A stretch of DNA of 64,000 nucleotides from Streptomyces sp. BV286 (GTDB lineage Bacteria; Actinomycetota; Actinomycetes; Streptomycetales; Streptomycetaceae). Under the pieces are notes generated by a model that was not told the DNA's origin, did not search any database, and saw nothing but the letters and a program-made list of their open reading frames with translations. Where the stretch lies: assembly GCF_019090165.1 (NCBI RefSeq), contig NZ_JAHRIB010000129.1:23699-87698 (forward strand), in the 5' to 3' direction. The position numbers and the translations under genes are program-made. This document shows, in pieces, positions 8,703 through 18,228 of this stretch (positions within the stretch are counted from its first letter, which is position 1; every line of letters starts with the position of its first letter).

Positions 8703-10088
8703 TCAGCCGCCCAGGGCCCGCGACAGCGTGTAGATCACCAGGCCCGCCAGGGAGCCGACCACCGTGCCGTTGATCCGGATGAACTGCAGGTCACGGCCGA
8801 TGTGCGCCTCGATCTTCTTCGAGGTGTGCTCGGCGTCCCAGCCCGCGACCGTGTCCGTGATCAGCGAGGTGATCTCGTCGCGGTAGGTCGTCACCACGTA
8901 CACCGCGGCTCCCTCGACCCAGCCGTCGACCTTGGCCTGCAGCCTGGCATCGGTGGCCATCCGCGCGCCGAGGGACAGCAGCGAGGCCCGCACGCGCAGC
9001 CGCAGCTCGCTGCGCTCGTCCTCCGCGGCGGACACGATCATCTGCCGCACGGAGGACCAGGCGGACGCGATCAGGTCCTGGACCTCACCGCGGCCGAGGA
9101 CCTCCCGCTTGAGGTTCTCCACGCGCGCCCGGGTGTCGGTGTCGGACTGGAGGTCGGCGGCGAAGTCCGTGAGGAAGCGGTCCAGGGCGCCGCGGGCGGG
9201 GTGGGCGGGCATGTCTCGCATCTCGGTGACGAAGCGCAGCAGCTCCTTGTAGACCCGCTCGCCGACCCTCTTGTCGACGAAGCGCGGGGTCCAGCCGGGG
9301 GCGCCGCCCTGCACCGCGTCCATCACCTGGTCGTTGTGGAGGACGAGCCAGTCGTGGGCGCGTACGCAGATCAGGTCGACGACCCGGCGGTGGCCGCCGT
9401 CCGAGACGACCTTCTCCAGCATCTTCCCCATGCCGGGGGCGATCTCCTGGGCGTCGGCCCGCCGGTTGATGGCCTCGCCGACGACGGCCTGCACGTCCGA
9501 GTCGCGGAGCACCGCGAGGGCGCCGCGCAGGGCCGTGGCCAGCTCCGCGGTCACCCGGTCGGCGTGCTCCGGGTCGGCCAGCCAGGTGCCGAGGCGGCTG
9601 CCGATGCCGACGGCGCGCAGCCGCCCGCGCACGACGTCCCGGGAGAGGAAGTTCTCGCCGACGAACTCGCCCAGGGAGACGCCGAGCTGGTCCTTCTTGG
9701 TGGGGATGATCGCGGTGTGCGGGATGGGCAGGCCCATGGGCCTGCGGAACAGGGCGGTGACGGCGAACCAGTCGGCGAGCGCGCCCACCATGCCCGCCTC
9801 GGCGGCCGCGGCCACGTAACCCGTCCAGGCGCCCGCGCCGGAGTTCCCCGCCCACTTGGCCAGTACGTAGACGACGGCGACCATGAGCAGCAGGCCCGTC
9901 GCGGTGAGTTTCATCCGGCGGACGCCGCGGAACTTCTCCTCGTCGGCGGGGCTGAACGTGTTCATGGCGCGGGTCGGCGCGGGCCGGCCGGCTGCCGTGG
10001 GGTTCGCCACACCACCGGGCCGGGAATGCTGTCCCTCCGGGCCCGAATCCCCTGTTTCTTCCTCTTTCGTGCGTTCCATCCACTCCAT
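8703..10088 (-). CDS. DUF445 domain membrane protein
   Basis: About 461 aa. It has an N-terminal hydrophobic helix (LTATGLLLMVAVVYVLAKWA), then the DUF445 core with AEAGMVGALADWFAVTALF and RRPMGLPIPHTAIIP, which is diagnostic of the family. A long helical region follows, and a C-terminal membrane helix (NGTVVGSLAGLVIYTLSRAL) ends the protein. Family members are uncharacterised membrane-anchored proteins. The start is ambiguous: in-frame ATGs at 10112, 10088 and 10079 all lie upstream of MNTFSPADEEK and none has a strong ribosome binding site. I took 10088 as a compromise. Confidence 0.8.
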   Translation of the reverse strand: MEWMERTKEEETGDSGPEGQHSRPGGVANPTAAGRPAPTRAMNTFSPADEEKFRGVRRMKLTATGLLLMVAVVYVLAKWAGNSGAGAWTGYVAAAAEAGMVGALADWFAVTALFRRPMGLPIPHTAIIPTKKDQLGVSLGEFVGENFLSRDVVRGRLRAVGIGSRLGTWLADPEHADRVTAELATALRGALAVLRDSDVQAVVGEAINRRADAQEIAPGMGKMLEKVVSDGGHRRVVDLICVRAHDWLVLHNDQVMDAVQGGAPGWTPRFVDKRVGERVYKELLRFVTEMRDMPAHPARGALDRFLTDFAADLQSDTDTRARVENLKREVLGRGEVQDLIASAWSSVRQMIVSAAEDERSELRLRVRASLLSLGARMATDARLQAKVDGWVEGAAVYVVTTYRDEITSLITDTVAGWDAEHTSKKIEAHIGRDLQFIRINGTVVGSLAGLVIYTLSRALGG

Positions 10089-10297
10089 CCGTTCCCGGTC
10101 CCCCACACCCATTGTCCCAACCTGACCGACTCCTGGAACGGAACAGGAGTTCCCGGCGTCTGTTCGGGCGGGGGAGTTCAGCGGGGGGTTCCTGGGGTTC
10201 AGGGGGGTCCTGTCTGTTTCCTTCCGCGCCATGCCTCATCATGGGGTGATCACATCGGAGCCCGGGGCTCCCACTTTTTCGAGGAGACACGCACCGC

Positions 10298-11614
10298 ATG
10301 ACCAAGCGTCACGGTTATGCCTTGCTGGCAGCGATCGTTGCCGTGATCGTCGCCATCTCAGCCGCCATATACGTCGGTGTGGCAGCCGACGACGGCGCGC
10401 AGACCACGGTGGCCGGCGGCCGTACCCCGCACAACTCCGCGGCCCCCGCGTCCGTCGGCACCTGGGTGGGCGCCTGGGCGGCCTCCCCCGCCGGATCGGA
10501 GCCGGGCACCGAGGTGAACGGCATGGCGGGCCGCTCGGTCCGCAACGTGGTGCACGTGGGCGTCGGCGGCACCGCGGCCCGCATCACCCTGTCCAACCTG
10601 TACGGGCAGCAGCCGCTCAGCATCACGCACGCCTCCGTCGCCGTCGCGGCCACCGCGAACAACGCCGCCGCGGCCGCCGACTCGATGCGGCGCCTCACCT
10701 TCGGCGGCAACCCGTCGGTGGTGGTGCCCGCCGGACAACAGGTCGTCAGCGACGCCGTACGGCTGCTGATCCCGCACGACACGGACGTGCTGGTGACGAC
10801 GTACTCACCGACCCCGTCGGGGCCCGTCACCTACCACCCGCAGGCACGGCAGATCTCGTACACCGCGGAGGGCGACCGCACGGAGGACGTCAGCGGTGTC
10901 GCGTACACCGGGCAGACGCCGTACTGGCGCTACCTGACCGCGCTCGACGTGCTGAGCAACGAGTCGGACGGCACGGTCGTCGTCATCGGCGACTCGCTCA
11001 CCGACGGCGTGACCTCGTCCGTCGGGGAGAACCGGCGCTGGACGGACGTCCTGACCGACCGGCTGCGCGGCGGCTCGGACGGCCCCCGCTACAGCGTCGT
11101 CAACCAGGGCATCAGCGGCAACCGCGTCCTGACCAGCGGCCTCGGCCGCCCCGCCGAGAACCCGAGCGGCCTGGCCCGCTTCGACCGTGACGTCCTCGGC
11201 CGCACCAACGTCAGGGCGGTCGTGGTCGCCCTCGGCGTCAACGACATCCTGCGCACGCCCAGCCAGACCGACGCGAACCGGATCACCGCCGGGCTGCGCG
11301 AACTGAAGCGGCTGGCCCACGCGCGCGGCCTGCGGGTCGTCGGGGCCACCCTCATGCCCTTCCAGGGACACCGCGGATACCGGCCCCACCTGGAGGACAC
11401 CCGCCAGGCCGTCAACGCCCAGATCCGCTCCGGGAGGGTCTTCGACGCCTACGTCGACTTCGACGAGGCGCTCCGCGACCCGTACAACCCGCGCCGCCTG
11501 CGCTCCGACTACGACTCGGGCGACCACCTCCACCCGAGCGACAAGGGCTACGCGCGCATGGCGGAGGTCTTCGACCTGGACGACCTCAAGGGCGCGGCCC
11601 CGGCAGAGCTGTGA
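10298..11614 (+). CDS. Exported or membrane-anchored SGNH/GDSL hydrolase
   Basis: A 438-aa protein with an N-terminal hydrophobic segment (ALLAAIVAVIVAISAAIYVGV) that may be a signal anchor. A beta-rich N-terminal region of about 190 residues is followed by a GDSL domain. The motifs are block I VVIGDSLTDG (nucleophile Ser), block II QGISGNR, block III GVNDI, and block V DHLHPSDKGY with the catalytic Asp/His. This architecture is common in secreted Streptomyces esterases and lipases. The substrate is unknown. GAGGAGA lies 11 nt before the ATG. The gene is monocistronic and followed by the dispersed hairpin repeat. Confidence 0.87.
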   Translation: MTKRHGYALLAAIVAVIVAISAAIYVGVAADDGAQTTVAGGRTPHNSAAPASVGTWVGAWAASPAGSEPGTEVNGMAGRSVRNVVHVGVGGTAARITLSNLYGQQPLSITHASVAVAATANNAAAAADSMRRLTFGGNPSVVVPAGQQVVSDAVRLLIPHDTDVLVTTYSPTPSGPVTYHPQARQISYTAEGDRTEDVSGVAYTGQTPYWRYLTALDVLSNESDGTVVVIGDSLTDGVTSSVGENRRWTDVLTDRLRGGSDGPRYSVVNQGISGNRVLTSGLGRPAENPSGLARFDRDVLGRTNVRAVVVALGVNDILRTPSQTDANRITAGLRELKRLAHARGLRVVGATLMPFQGHRGYRPHLEDTRQAVNAQIRSGRVFDAYVDFDEALRDPYNPRRLRSDYDSGDHLHPSDKGYARMAEVFDLDDLKGAAPAEL

Positions 11615-11616
11615 CC

Positions 11617-11674
11617 CCCCGGCAGGGGCGCGGGGAACCGCGCGACGACCGGCCACAGCGGGCCCGCGGCTGAC
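11617..11674 (+). repeat. Dispersed intergenic hairpin repeat, copy 2
   Basis: It begins 3 nt after the SGNH hydrolase stop codon with CCCC-GGCA-GGGG, then GCGCGGGGAACCGCGCG and a GGGCCCGCGG tail. It sits between convergent genes, as copy 1 does. Confidence 0.8.
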
Positions 11675-11697
11675 GCGGCGGGCTCCCGGCGGAGCCC

Positions 11698-12591
11698 TCA
11701 GTCCCGGTCCCGCCGGTCCTCCCGGCGCTCACGTCGCTCCTCACGCCGCTCCTCGCGGTGCTCGCGCATCATCTCCCGGTGCTGTTCCATCGCGGCGCGG
11801 TGAAGGGAACGGGCCTCGTCCAGGGAGTCGCCCCGCCCCTCCCTCCCGGTACCGGAGCCCTCCAGGGCCCGGCGCCTGGACTCCTCCAGCTCCTCCTGGC
11901 GGGCGGCCTTGCGCTCCAGCTTCTCCAGCCGCCGCTCCTCCTTCTGACGCAGCCGCTCCGCCTTGGTGACCTTGCGCTCGACACCGACGCCGCCCCAGAA
12001 CGCGAACCCGGTGACGACGACACGCGGAGCGCCCGGGTCACCCAGCACACCCTCCTCGCGGTGGTCGAAACCGCCCATGATCCCGATGCCACGGACGACG
12101 ACCTCGACACCGGGCGGCACGATCACACTCATCCCGCCCATGATCGCGACGCAGTTGACCACGACCTCGCCGTCGGCGAAGTTCGCCTCGCGCAGGTCGA
12201 TGACCCCACCGCCCCAGAACGCGAAGGAGTTGAACCGCTTCGGCATGGTCCAGCGCCCCTTGCGCTCGAACCCGCCCATGATCGCGACACCCCACCGGGA
12301 CGAGCCTTCACCACCGACGACACGGCCCGCCCAGTCGCCCGCCTCGGCCGGCTGCTTGACCATCGACACGGCGGGCGAGGGAGGGGTCACCCCGGGCGCG
12401 GGCAGATCCCGGGTGATGGGCTCCAGATCCCGGTACGTACGCGCCTTGTACGTCGCCTCCAGCCGCTCCTCGAACTCCTCCATGTCGAGGCGCCCCTCCG
12501 CGAGGGCGTCCCTCAGCACTTCGGCGACCTGTTCGCGGTCGGCGTCGGAGGCACGCAGCTCGGGAAGCCCACCGGGGAGTTCGTCCGTCAT
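11698..12591 (-). CDS. DUF1707 and LiaF-like C-terminal domain protein
   Basis: A 297-aa cytoplasmic protein. Residues about 8-62 form DUF1707 (LRASDADREQVAEVLRDALA onward, ending near ITRDLP), a short helical SHOCT-like module common in actinobacteria. Residues about 95-200 are a right-handed beta repeat region with recurring GVAIMGGFERK, CVAIMGGMSVI and IGIMGGFDHRE motifs, as in DUF2154/LiaF-like cell-wall stress proteins. The last 90 residues are a highly charged helix rich in EERREERRER that should form a coiled coil or bind nucleic acid or membrane. There is no transmembrane segment. The gene lies 10 bp downstream of an ABC exporter operon and may belong to it. Confidence 0.85.
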   Translation of the reverse strand: MTDELPGGLPELRASDADREQVAEVLRDALAEGRLDMEEFEERLEATYKARTYRDLEPITRDLPAPGVTPPSPAVSMVKQPAEAGDWAGRVVGGEGSSRWGVAIMGGFERKGRWTMPKRFNSFAFWGGGVIDLREANFADGEVVVNCVAIMGGMSVIVPPGVEVVVRGIGIMGGFDHREEGVLGDPGAPRVVVTGFAFWGGVGVERKVTKAERLRQKEERRLEKLERKAARQEELEESRRRALEGSGTGREGRGDSLDEARSLHRAAMEQHREMMREHREERREERRERREDRRDRD

Positions 12592-12601
12592 GGGCAGAAG
12601 C

Positions 12602-13591
12602 CTACGAGGTTGCCTTCTCCGCGTACATGCGGCTGATGACCGCCTCGATGTCCGGTTCCCGCACCGACAGGTCCACCAGCGGATACTCGGCCGCGATCCG
12701 CGCCACCAGCGGCGCCGCCGACTGCGCCGCCGGGAAGGCGAGCCACTGCCGCGGCCCCTCCACCTTCACCACGCGCGCCAACCCGACGTCGATGGGCGGC
12801 AGTTCACGCTCCAGGTCCACGACGAGGGTCCGCTCGCTCTCGCCGATCTCGTGCAGCCCCGTCAACGGACCGTCGTACATCAGGCGCCCGTGGTCGATGA
12901 CCATCACCCGCCGGCACAGCTGCTCGATGTCGGTCAGGTCGTGGGTGGTGAGCAGGACGGTCGTGCCCCGCTCGGCGTTGAGGTCCCGCAGGAACTCCCG
13001 CACCCTCGCCTTGCTGATCACGTCGAGTCCGATCGTCGGCTCGTCCAGGTACAGCACCTCCGGATCGTGCAGCAGCGCCGCCGCGACGTCCCCGCGCATC
13101 CGCTGCCCCAGCGACAGCTGCCGCACCGGCACGTCCAGCAGGGCTCCCAGCTCCAGAAGCTCGACACACCGGTCCAGGTTCTCCGCGTACCGCGCGTCCG
13201 GGATCCGGTACATGCGGTGCATCAGCCGGTACGAGTCGATCAGCGGCAGATCCCACCAGAGCGTCGTCCGCTGCCCGAACACCACCCCGATGCGCCGCGC
13301 GAGCCGGGTGCGCTCGCGCGAGGGGTCGATGCCCGCCACCCGGAGCCGCCCGCCACTCGGCGTGAGAATGCCCGTGAGCATCTTGATGGTGGTCGACTTC
13401 CCGGCGCCGTTCGGCCCGATGTAACCGACCATCTCACCCCGCGCCACGGTGAAGGAGAGCGAGTCGACCGCCCGCACCTGCCGCCGCTCGCTCCGCATGA
13501 ACCCGGTCTTCTTCCGCACGTCGAAGACCTTCTCGACCCGGTCCAGCCGAATGAAGCCGTCATCGGCCCCACTGCCCGCCTCGATGCCCAC
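12602..13591 (-). CDS. ABC-2 type transporter ATP-binding protein
   Basis: A 329-aa ATPase. Walker A is GPNGAGKST, the signature is LSLGQRMRGD, Walker B is VLYLDEPTIGLD and the switch is TTHD. A C-terminal extension of about 90 residues (ERTLVVDLERELPPIDVG and beyond) is typical of the DrrA-like ABC-2 exporter subfamily. It begins with a GTG only 3 nt after the upstream permease stop, so it is the third gene of a tight permease-permease-ATPase operon. The exporter powers export of an unknown lipid, antibiotic or wall component. Confidence 0.9.
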   Translation of the reverse strand: MGIEAGSGADDGFIRLDRVEKVFDVRKKTGFMRSERRQVRAVDSLSFTVARGEMVGYIGPNGAGKSTTIKMLTGILTPSGGRLRVAGIDPSRERTRLARRIGVVFGQRTTLWWDLPLIDSYRLMHRMYRIPDARYAENLDRCVELLELGALLDVPVRQLSLGQRMRGDVAAALLHDPEVLYLDEPTIGLDVISKARVREFLRDLNAERGTTVLLTTHDLTDIEQLCRRVMVIDHGRLMYDGPLTGLHEIGESERTLVVDLERELPPIDVGLARVVKVEGPRQWLAFPAAQSAAPLVARIAAEYPLVDLSVREPDIEAVISRMYAEKATS

Positions 13592-13594
13592 GCA

Positions 13595-14455
13595 CTAACT
13601 CCCCGTACTCCGGTACGAACGAAGACCCGCCCGCCAGGCCACCCCGGCGAGCGCACAACAGACGACCGCCACGAGCGGCGGCAGGAACGCGACCCACTCC
13701 GGCAGGTCGAGCGGATACGGCAGATCCAGCACGTACAACGCGGGCAGCCAGTTCACGAAGGCGAGCGGCAGCACGAACGTCACCCCACGCACCAGATCCG
13801 TCGCGAAGACCGTCGGCGGGTACTGCAGCAGCGTCGTCCCGCCGTACGTGAAGGAGTTCTGCACCTGCGACGCGTCCTGCGCCACGAACTGGAAGGCCCC
13901 GCCCGCCACGAAAACCGACGCGAAGATCGCGGTCCCGCTCACCACCATCACCGGCATCAGCAGCACCTTCAGCGGAGTCCAGGAGATGTCGACCACCGCG
14001 AGCGCGTACCCGAGAACCAGCAGCCCCTGCGTGATCCGGCCCAGCCGCCGCAGCGCGAACCGGTCCGCGGCGACCTGCGCGAGCACCGGCGCCGGCCGCA
14101 CGAGCAGCGTGTCGAGCGTGCCGTCCCGCACCCGCCGGCCCAACCGGTCCATCGAACCGATCGTCAGATCCGTCAGACCGAACGCCGTACTGGACAACCC
14201 GTACAGGAACGCCACCTCACCCAGCGAATAGCCGCCGAGCTCGTCGACCCGCGAGAACATCAGCAGGATCGCGACGAAGTCGAGCGCCGTCCCCGCGAAG
14301 TTCCCGAGAGCGGTCATCACGAACGACGCGCGGTACGCCATCGTCGAACGGATCCACATCCACGCGATCAGCCGGTAGGCGCGCAGCCCGTCCACCACAC
14401 GCGAACCCCCGACCGGCGCGAAGTCACCCTCACGCCGCTCCCACAGGTCAGCCAC
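13595..14455 (-). CDS. ABC-2 family permease, second subunit
   Basis: A 286-aa membrane protein with six predicted helices, Arg-poor transmembrane regions and a motif-rich middle (GRRVRDGTLDTLLVRPAP). This places it in the DUF990/ABC-2 permease class, whose members pair with an ATPase and a second permease. It starts with GTG at 14455, overlapping the stop of the first permease by 8 nt, and is followed after 3 nt by the ATPase. The tight spacing indicates translational coupling. The substrate is unknown. Confidence 0.87.
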   Translation of the reverse strand: MADLWERREGDFAPVGGSRVVDGLRAYRLIAWMWIRSTMAYRASFVMTALGNFAGTALDFVAILLMFSRVDELGGYSLGEVAFLYGLSSTAFGLTDLTIGSMDRLGRRVRDGTLDTLLVRPAPVLAQVAADRFALRRLGRITQGLLVLGYALAVVDISWTPLKVLLMPVMVVSGTAIFASVFVAGGAFQFVAQDASQVQNSFTYGGTTLLQYPPTVFATDLVRGVTFVLPLAFVNWLPALYVLDLPYPLDLPEWVAFLPPLVAVVCCALAGVAWRAGLRSYRSTGS

Positions 14456-15227
14456 CCTGGACCACCACCCTGCGCGTCGCCGCCGACTGGATCATCCGGC
14501 CCACCGCCAGCAGCCCGACCGCCCACGCGGCCTGGAAGACGTACGTACGCAGCACCCCCGAGCCCGTACGCTCCCCCAGCAGCACATCCGCCGGCGCCTG
14601 GATCAGCGCCGACCAGGGCAGCGCCCGGGCCAGCTCGCCGAGACCGCCGGGAAAGACGTTCAGCGGCAGGGTCATCCCGGAGAAGAACAACCCCGCGAGA
14701 ACCGCCAGTTGCTGCACACCCGCCCCGTCCATGAACCAGAACGCCAGCAGCGCCACGACATAGCGGATCGCGAAACTCACCAGCAGACCGAGGGCGACGG
14801 CGACGAGGAACGCCAGCCAGGTCAGGACGTCGCCCGGCAGCGCGAGATGGAACACCAGTCCCCCGAACGCCATCGGCACCACACCGCGTCCCACCAACTG
14901 GAACCCGGCCCGCCCCGCGTCGGCGGCCAGCCACCACATCTGAAGGTCCGCCGGCCGGTACAGGTCGATCGCGATGTCACCCGTACGGATTCTCTCGGTC
15001 ATCTCGTCCTCGAAACCGCCCCCCATCACCGCGACCGCCGCGAGCAGCCCCTGCCCGAGCCACACATAGGTCACGGCCTGGGACTGGTCGTACCCCCCGA
15101 GACCAGGCCTCTCCTCCCACAGGGCGATGTACGTGTACGCCAGGATCAGCCCGAAGACCGTGTTGGTGAACACGCCCGCGGCGGTGGCCACCCGATAGGT
15201 CGCATACCGTCGGAACGCACCCACCAT
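14448..15227 (-). CDS. ABC-2 family permease, first subunit
   Basis: A 259-aa protein with six predicted membrane helices. It carries the segment DEMTERIRTGDIAIDLYRPAD, which is the counterpart of the RDGTLDTLLVRPAP motif in its partner, so the two permeases are paralogous halves of one heterodimeric exporter. The ATG at 15227 gives MVGAFRRYATYRVATAAGVF; the longer upstream frame is Pro/Arg-rich and runs toward the divergent penicillin-binding-protein gene, so it is unlikely to be translated. It is the first gene of the three-gene operon and shares a 230-bp divergent promoter region with the PBP gene. Confidence 0.86.
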   Translation of the reverse strand: MVGAFRRYATYRVATAAGVFTNTVFGLILAYTYIALWEERPGLGGYDQSQAVTYVWLGQGLLAAVAVMGGGFEDEMTERIRTGDIAIDLYRPADLQMWWLAADAGRAGFQLVGRGVVPMAFGGLVFHLALPGDVLTWLAFLVAVALGLLVSFAIRYVVALLAFWFMDGAGVQQLAVLAGLFFSGMTLPLNVFPGGLGELARALPWSALIQAPADVLLGERTGSGVLRTYVFQAAWAVGLLAVGRMIQSAATRRVVVQGG

Positions 15228-15457
15228 GACGGCCGCGTACAGCCTTCCTGCCCCCACCCCGGGCCCCCTTCGACCGTCACGAGCCAAAGCGAAGGAGCCT
15301 AGCCGCGGGGCCCCGCCACGTGCCAGGCAATTTCCCGCCCGACGCGTGCCCCGCACCGGGAACGAATCACCGGATGCGACAGTCTTCAAAGGGAGGGGCG
15401 CACAAGGCGTACCAGGGCGTACGAGGCGTACGACGCGAAACGGGAGTCCGGCACAAG

Positions 15458-17854
15458 ATGAACGACCAGCCGCAGCCGCAGCAGCCGAGCGAGGGCTGGG
15501 CACCGAGGGAACCGGGGGCCGCCACAGCGGCGGCCCCGGACGCACCCGGCAAGAAGCCCAAACGCCCGAGGCGCACCGGATGGCGACGCCTGATCCCGAC
15601 CTGGCGCCTGGTGCTCGGCGCCTTCGTCACCGTGGGCCTGCTGCTCATCGGCGTGTTCGCGCTCGGCTACTACCTGGTGAAGATCCCGGCGGCGAACTCC
15701 GCGGCGATCAAGCAGAGCAACGTGTACCTGTACGCCGACGGCAGCCAGCTCGCCCGCGACGGCGAGGTCAACCGGGAGAACGTGAAACTGACGGCGATCT
15801 CCAAGAAGGCCCAGCACGCGGTACTGGCCGCCGAGGACCGTGACTTCTACACCGAGTCGGCGGTCGATCCCAAGGCGATGGTCCGCGCCGCGTGGAACAC
15901 CGCCACGGGCAAGGGCAAGCAGTCCGGTTCGACGATCACCCAGCAGTACGTGAAGAACTACTACCTGGCGCAGGACCAGACGGTCACCCGCAAGGCCAAG
16001 GAGTTCTTCATCGCCATCAAGCTGGACCGCGAGAAGAGCAAGGACGACATCCTCGAGGGCTACCTCAACACCAGCTACTTCGGCCGCAACGCCTACGGCA
16101 TCCAGGCCGCCGCCCAGGCCTACTACGGCGTCGACGCCAAGAGCCTCACCGCCGCCCAGGGCGCCTACCTGGCCGCCCTGCTGAACGCGCCGAGCGAGTA
16201 CGACGTCGTCGCGCACCCCGAGAACAAGCCCGCGGCGCTGGCCCGCTGGAACTACGTCCTCGACGGCATGGTCAAGAAGAAGTGGCTCACCGCGGCGGAC
16301 CGCGCCGGCACCAAGTTCCCCGAGCCCAGGCAGACGGTGATCGCGGCCGGCATGTCCGGACAGCGCGGCTACATCGTGAAGGCCGTGAACGACTACCTCA
16401 CCGACAACAAGATCCTCGACGAGGACGCACTGAACGCGGGCGGCTACCGCATCACGACCACCCTGCAGAAGTCCAAGCAGGACTCGTTCGTGAAGGCCGT
16501 CGACGACCAGGTGATGGACGAGCTCGACAAGAAGAACCGCAAGGTCGACAACTACGTCCGCGCGGGCGGGGCCTCCATCGACCCCAAGTCCGGCAAGGTC
16601 CTCGCGATGTACGGCGGCATCGACTACACCAAGCAGTACTACAACAACGCCACCCGCCGGGACTACCAGGTCGGCTCCACCTTCAAACCGTTCGTGTTCA
16701 CCTCGGCCGTACAGAACGACTCGACCACCCAGGACGGCCGCACGATCACCCCCAACACCGTCTACGACGGCACGAACAAACGCCCCGTGGAAGGCTGGGA
16801 GGGCGGCACCTACGCCCCGGAGAACGAGGACCAGGTCTCGTACGGCGACATCTCCGTCCGCACCGCCACGGACAAGTCCGTGAACTCCGTGTACGCGCAG
16901 ATGGCCGTGGACGTCGACCCCGAGAAGGTCATGAAGACGGCCGTCGACCTCGGCGTCCCGTCCGACACCCCCGACCTGAACGCCTCCCCCTCGATCGCGC
17001 TCGGCCCCTCCACGGCCAGCGTCCTCGACATGGCGGAGGCCTACGCGACACTCGCCAACCACGGCAAGCGCGGCACGTACCGGATGATCGAGAGCATCAC
17101 CAAGGACGGCGCCGACGTCGTCGACCTGCCCGAGCGGAAGACCTGGCAGGCCGTGAGCCGCGAGGCCGCCGACACCACGACCTCGATGCTGCAGAGCGTC
17201 GTCGAGGGCGGCACCGGCACGGCCGCGCAGGCCGCGGGACGTCCCGCGGCGGGCAAGACCGGCACCGCGGAGAACGACAAGGCGGCCTGGTTCGCCGGCT
17301 ACACCCCGAACCTCGCCACCGTCGTCGCCGTGATGGGCCAGGACCCCGACACGGGCGTCCACAAGGAGCTGTACGGGGCGCTCGGGCAGCAGCGCATCAA
17401 CGGCGGCGGGTACCCGGCCCAGATCTGGGCCCAGTACACGAAGGCCGCGCTCAAGGGCGTGGCCGTCCAGGACTTCGACCTCAGGATCCAGCCGGGCGCC
17501 GACGAGCAGCAGCTCCCGCCTGCGGACCCGGACGAGGACGAGCCCGCCACGGCCGGCCAGGACAACGGCGGGACGACCACCGGCGGCGAGGAACCCCCGG
17601 GCACCCAGGGCCAGGACAACGGCGGCACCACGACCGACGGAGGCACCACCGGCGACGGCGGCACGACGGACGGCACGGACGGCGGCACGGGCACGGACGG
17701 CGGCACCACCACCGACGGAGGCACCACCGGCAACGGCGGCACCACCGGCGACGGAGCGAGCGGCACCACCGGCGACGGCGGCACGACGACCGACGGAGGG
17801 ACGACGGACGGCCAGGACGGCGGCACGGGCACCACGTTCGGAGACTTCCCGTAG
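15458..17854 (+). CDS. Bifunctional penicillin-binding protein (class A PBP)
   Basis: A 798-aa peptidoglycan synthase with a short Pro/Gln-rich cytoplasmic tail, one membrane anchor (LVLGAFVTVGLLLIGVFALG), a GT51 glycosyltransferase domain and a transpeptidase domain. The glycosyltransferase has the catalytic Glu126 in AAEDRDFY and KQSGSTITQQYVKN. The transpeptidase has SxxK at Ser407-Lys410 (GSTFKP), SxN at Ser474-Asn476, and KTG at 600-602. The last about 100 residues are an almost pure Gly/Thr/Asp tail with TTTDGGTTGDGG-like repeats, probably a flexible extracellular linker in the wall. The start at 15458 (MNDQPQPQQPSEG) is preferred on family N-terminus form; an earlier ATG at 15374 is possible. 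Confidence 0.92.
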   Translation: MNDQPQPQQPSEGWAPREPGAATAAAPDAPGKKPKRPRRTGWRRLIPTWRLVLGAFVTVGLLLIGVFALGYYLVKIPAANSAAIKQSNVYLYADGSQLARDGEVNRENVKLTAISKKAQHAVLAAEDRDFYTESAVDPKAMVRAAWNTATGKGKQSGSTITQQYVKNYYLAQDQTVTRKAKEFFIAIKLDREKSKDDILEGYLNTSYFGRNAYGIQAAAQAYYGVDAKSLTAAQGAYLAALLNAPSEYDVVAHPENKPAALARWNYVLDGMVKKKWLTAADRAGTKFPEPRQTVIAAGMSGQRGYIVKAVNDYLTDNKILDEDALNAGGYRITTTLQKSKQDSFVKAVDDQVMDELDKKNRKVDNYVRAGGASIDPKSGKVLAMYGGIDYTKQYYNNATRRDYQVGSTFKPFVFTSAVQNDSTTQDGRTITPNTVYDGTNKRPVEGWEGGTYAPENEDQVSYGDISVRTATDKSVNSVYAQMAVDVDPEKVMKTAVDLGVPSDTPDLNASPSIALGPSTASVLDMAEAYATLANHGKRGTYRMIESITKDGADVVDLPERKTWQAVSREAADTTTSMLQSVVEGGTGTAAQAAGRPAAGKTGTAENDKAAWFAGYTPNLATVVAVMGQDPDTGVHKELYGALGQQRINGGGYPAQIWAQYTKAALKGVAVQDFDLRIQPGADEQQLPPADPDEDEPATAGQDNGGTTTGGEEPPGTQGQDNGGTTTDGGTTGDGGTTDGTDGGTGTDGGTTTDGGTTGNGGTTGDGASGTTGDGGTTTDGGTTDGQDGGTGTTFGDFP

Positions 17855-17876
17855 CGACCCGGGGCCGATTGGGCGG

Positions 17877-18197
17877 CTAGTGCCCCGAGGTCGCCTTCAG
17901 ACCGACCACAGCCACCAGCAGGAGACAGACGAAGAAGATCCGGGCGGCGGTCACCGGTTCACCCAGCACCGCCATACCGAACACCGCCGCCCCGGCCGCA
18001 CCGATACCCACCCACACCCCGTACGCGGTACCGATGGGCAACGACTTCGCCGCGTACGACAGCAGGAACATGCTGGCGACGATGCCCGTCCCGGTGAGAA
18101 CACTCGGCACCAGCCGGGTGAACCCCTCCGTGTACTTCATCCCGATCGACCAGCCCACCTCGAGCAGACCGGCGACGACAAGCAGAACCCAGGCCAT
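17877..18197 (-). CDS. gdx: SMR-family guanidinium exporter (Gdx/SugE type)
   Basis: A 106-aa four-helix small multidrug resistance protein. The essential membrane Glu is Glu13 in LVVAGLLEVGWSIGMKYTEG, and the segments KSLPIGTAYGVWVGIGAAGA and FGMAVLGEPVTAAR match the SugE/Gdx subgroup rather than EmrE. Gdx proteins export guanidinium in exchange for protons. The assignment is reinforced by a guanidine-III riboswitch aptamer 32 nt upstream of the start codon. GGAGG with 6-nt spacing precedes the ATG at 18197; a longer upstream frame would run into the riboswitch and is rejected. The gene end lies 22 bp from the convergent PBP gene. Confidence 0.93.
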   Translation of the reverse strand: MAWVLLVVAGLLEVGWSIGMKYTEGFTRLVPSVLTGTGIVASMFLLSYAAKSLPIGTAYGVWVGIGAAGAAVFGMAVLGEPVTAARIFFVCLLLVAVVGLKATSGH

Positions 18198-18228
18198 CAG
18201 GCACCTCCGTGAAGGAATCAACAGGGGT

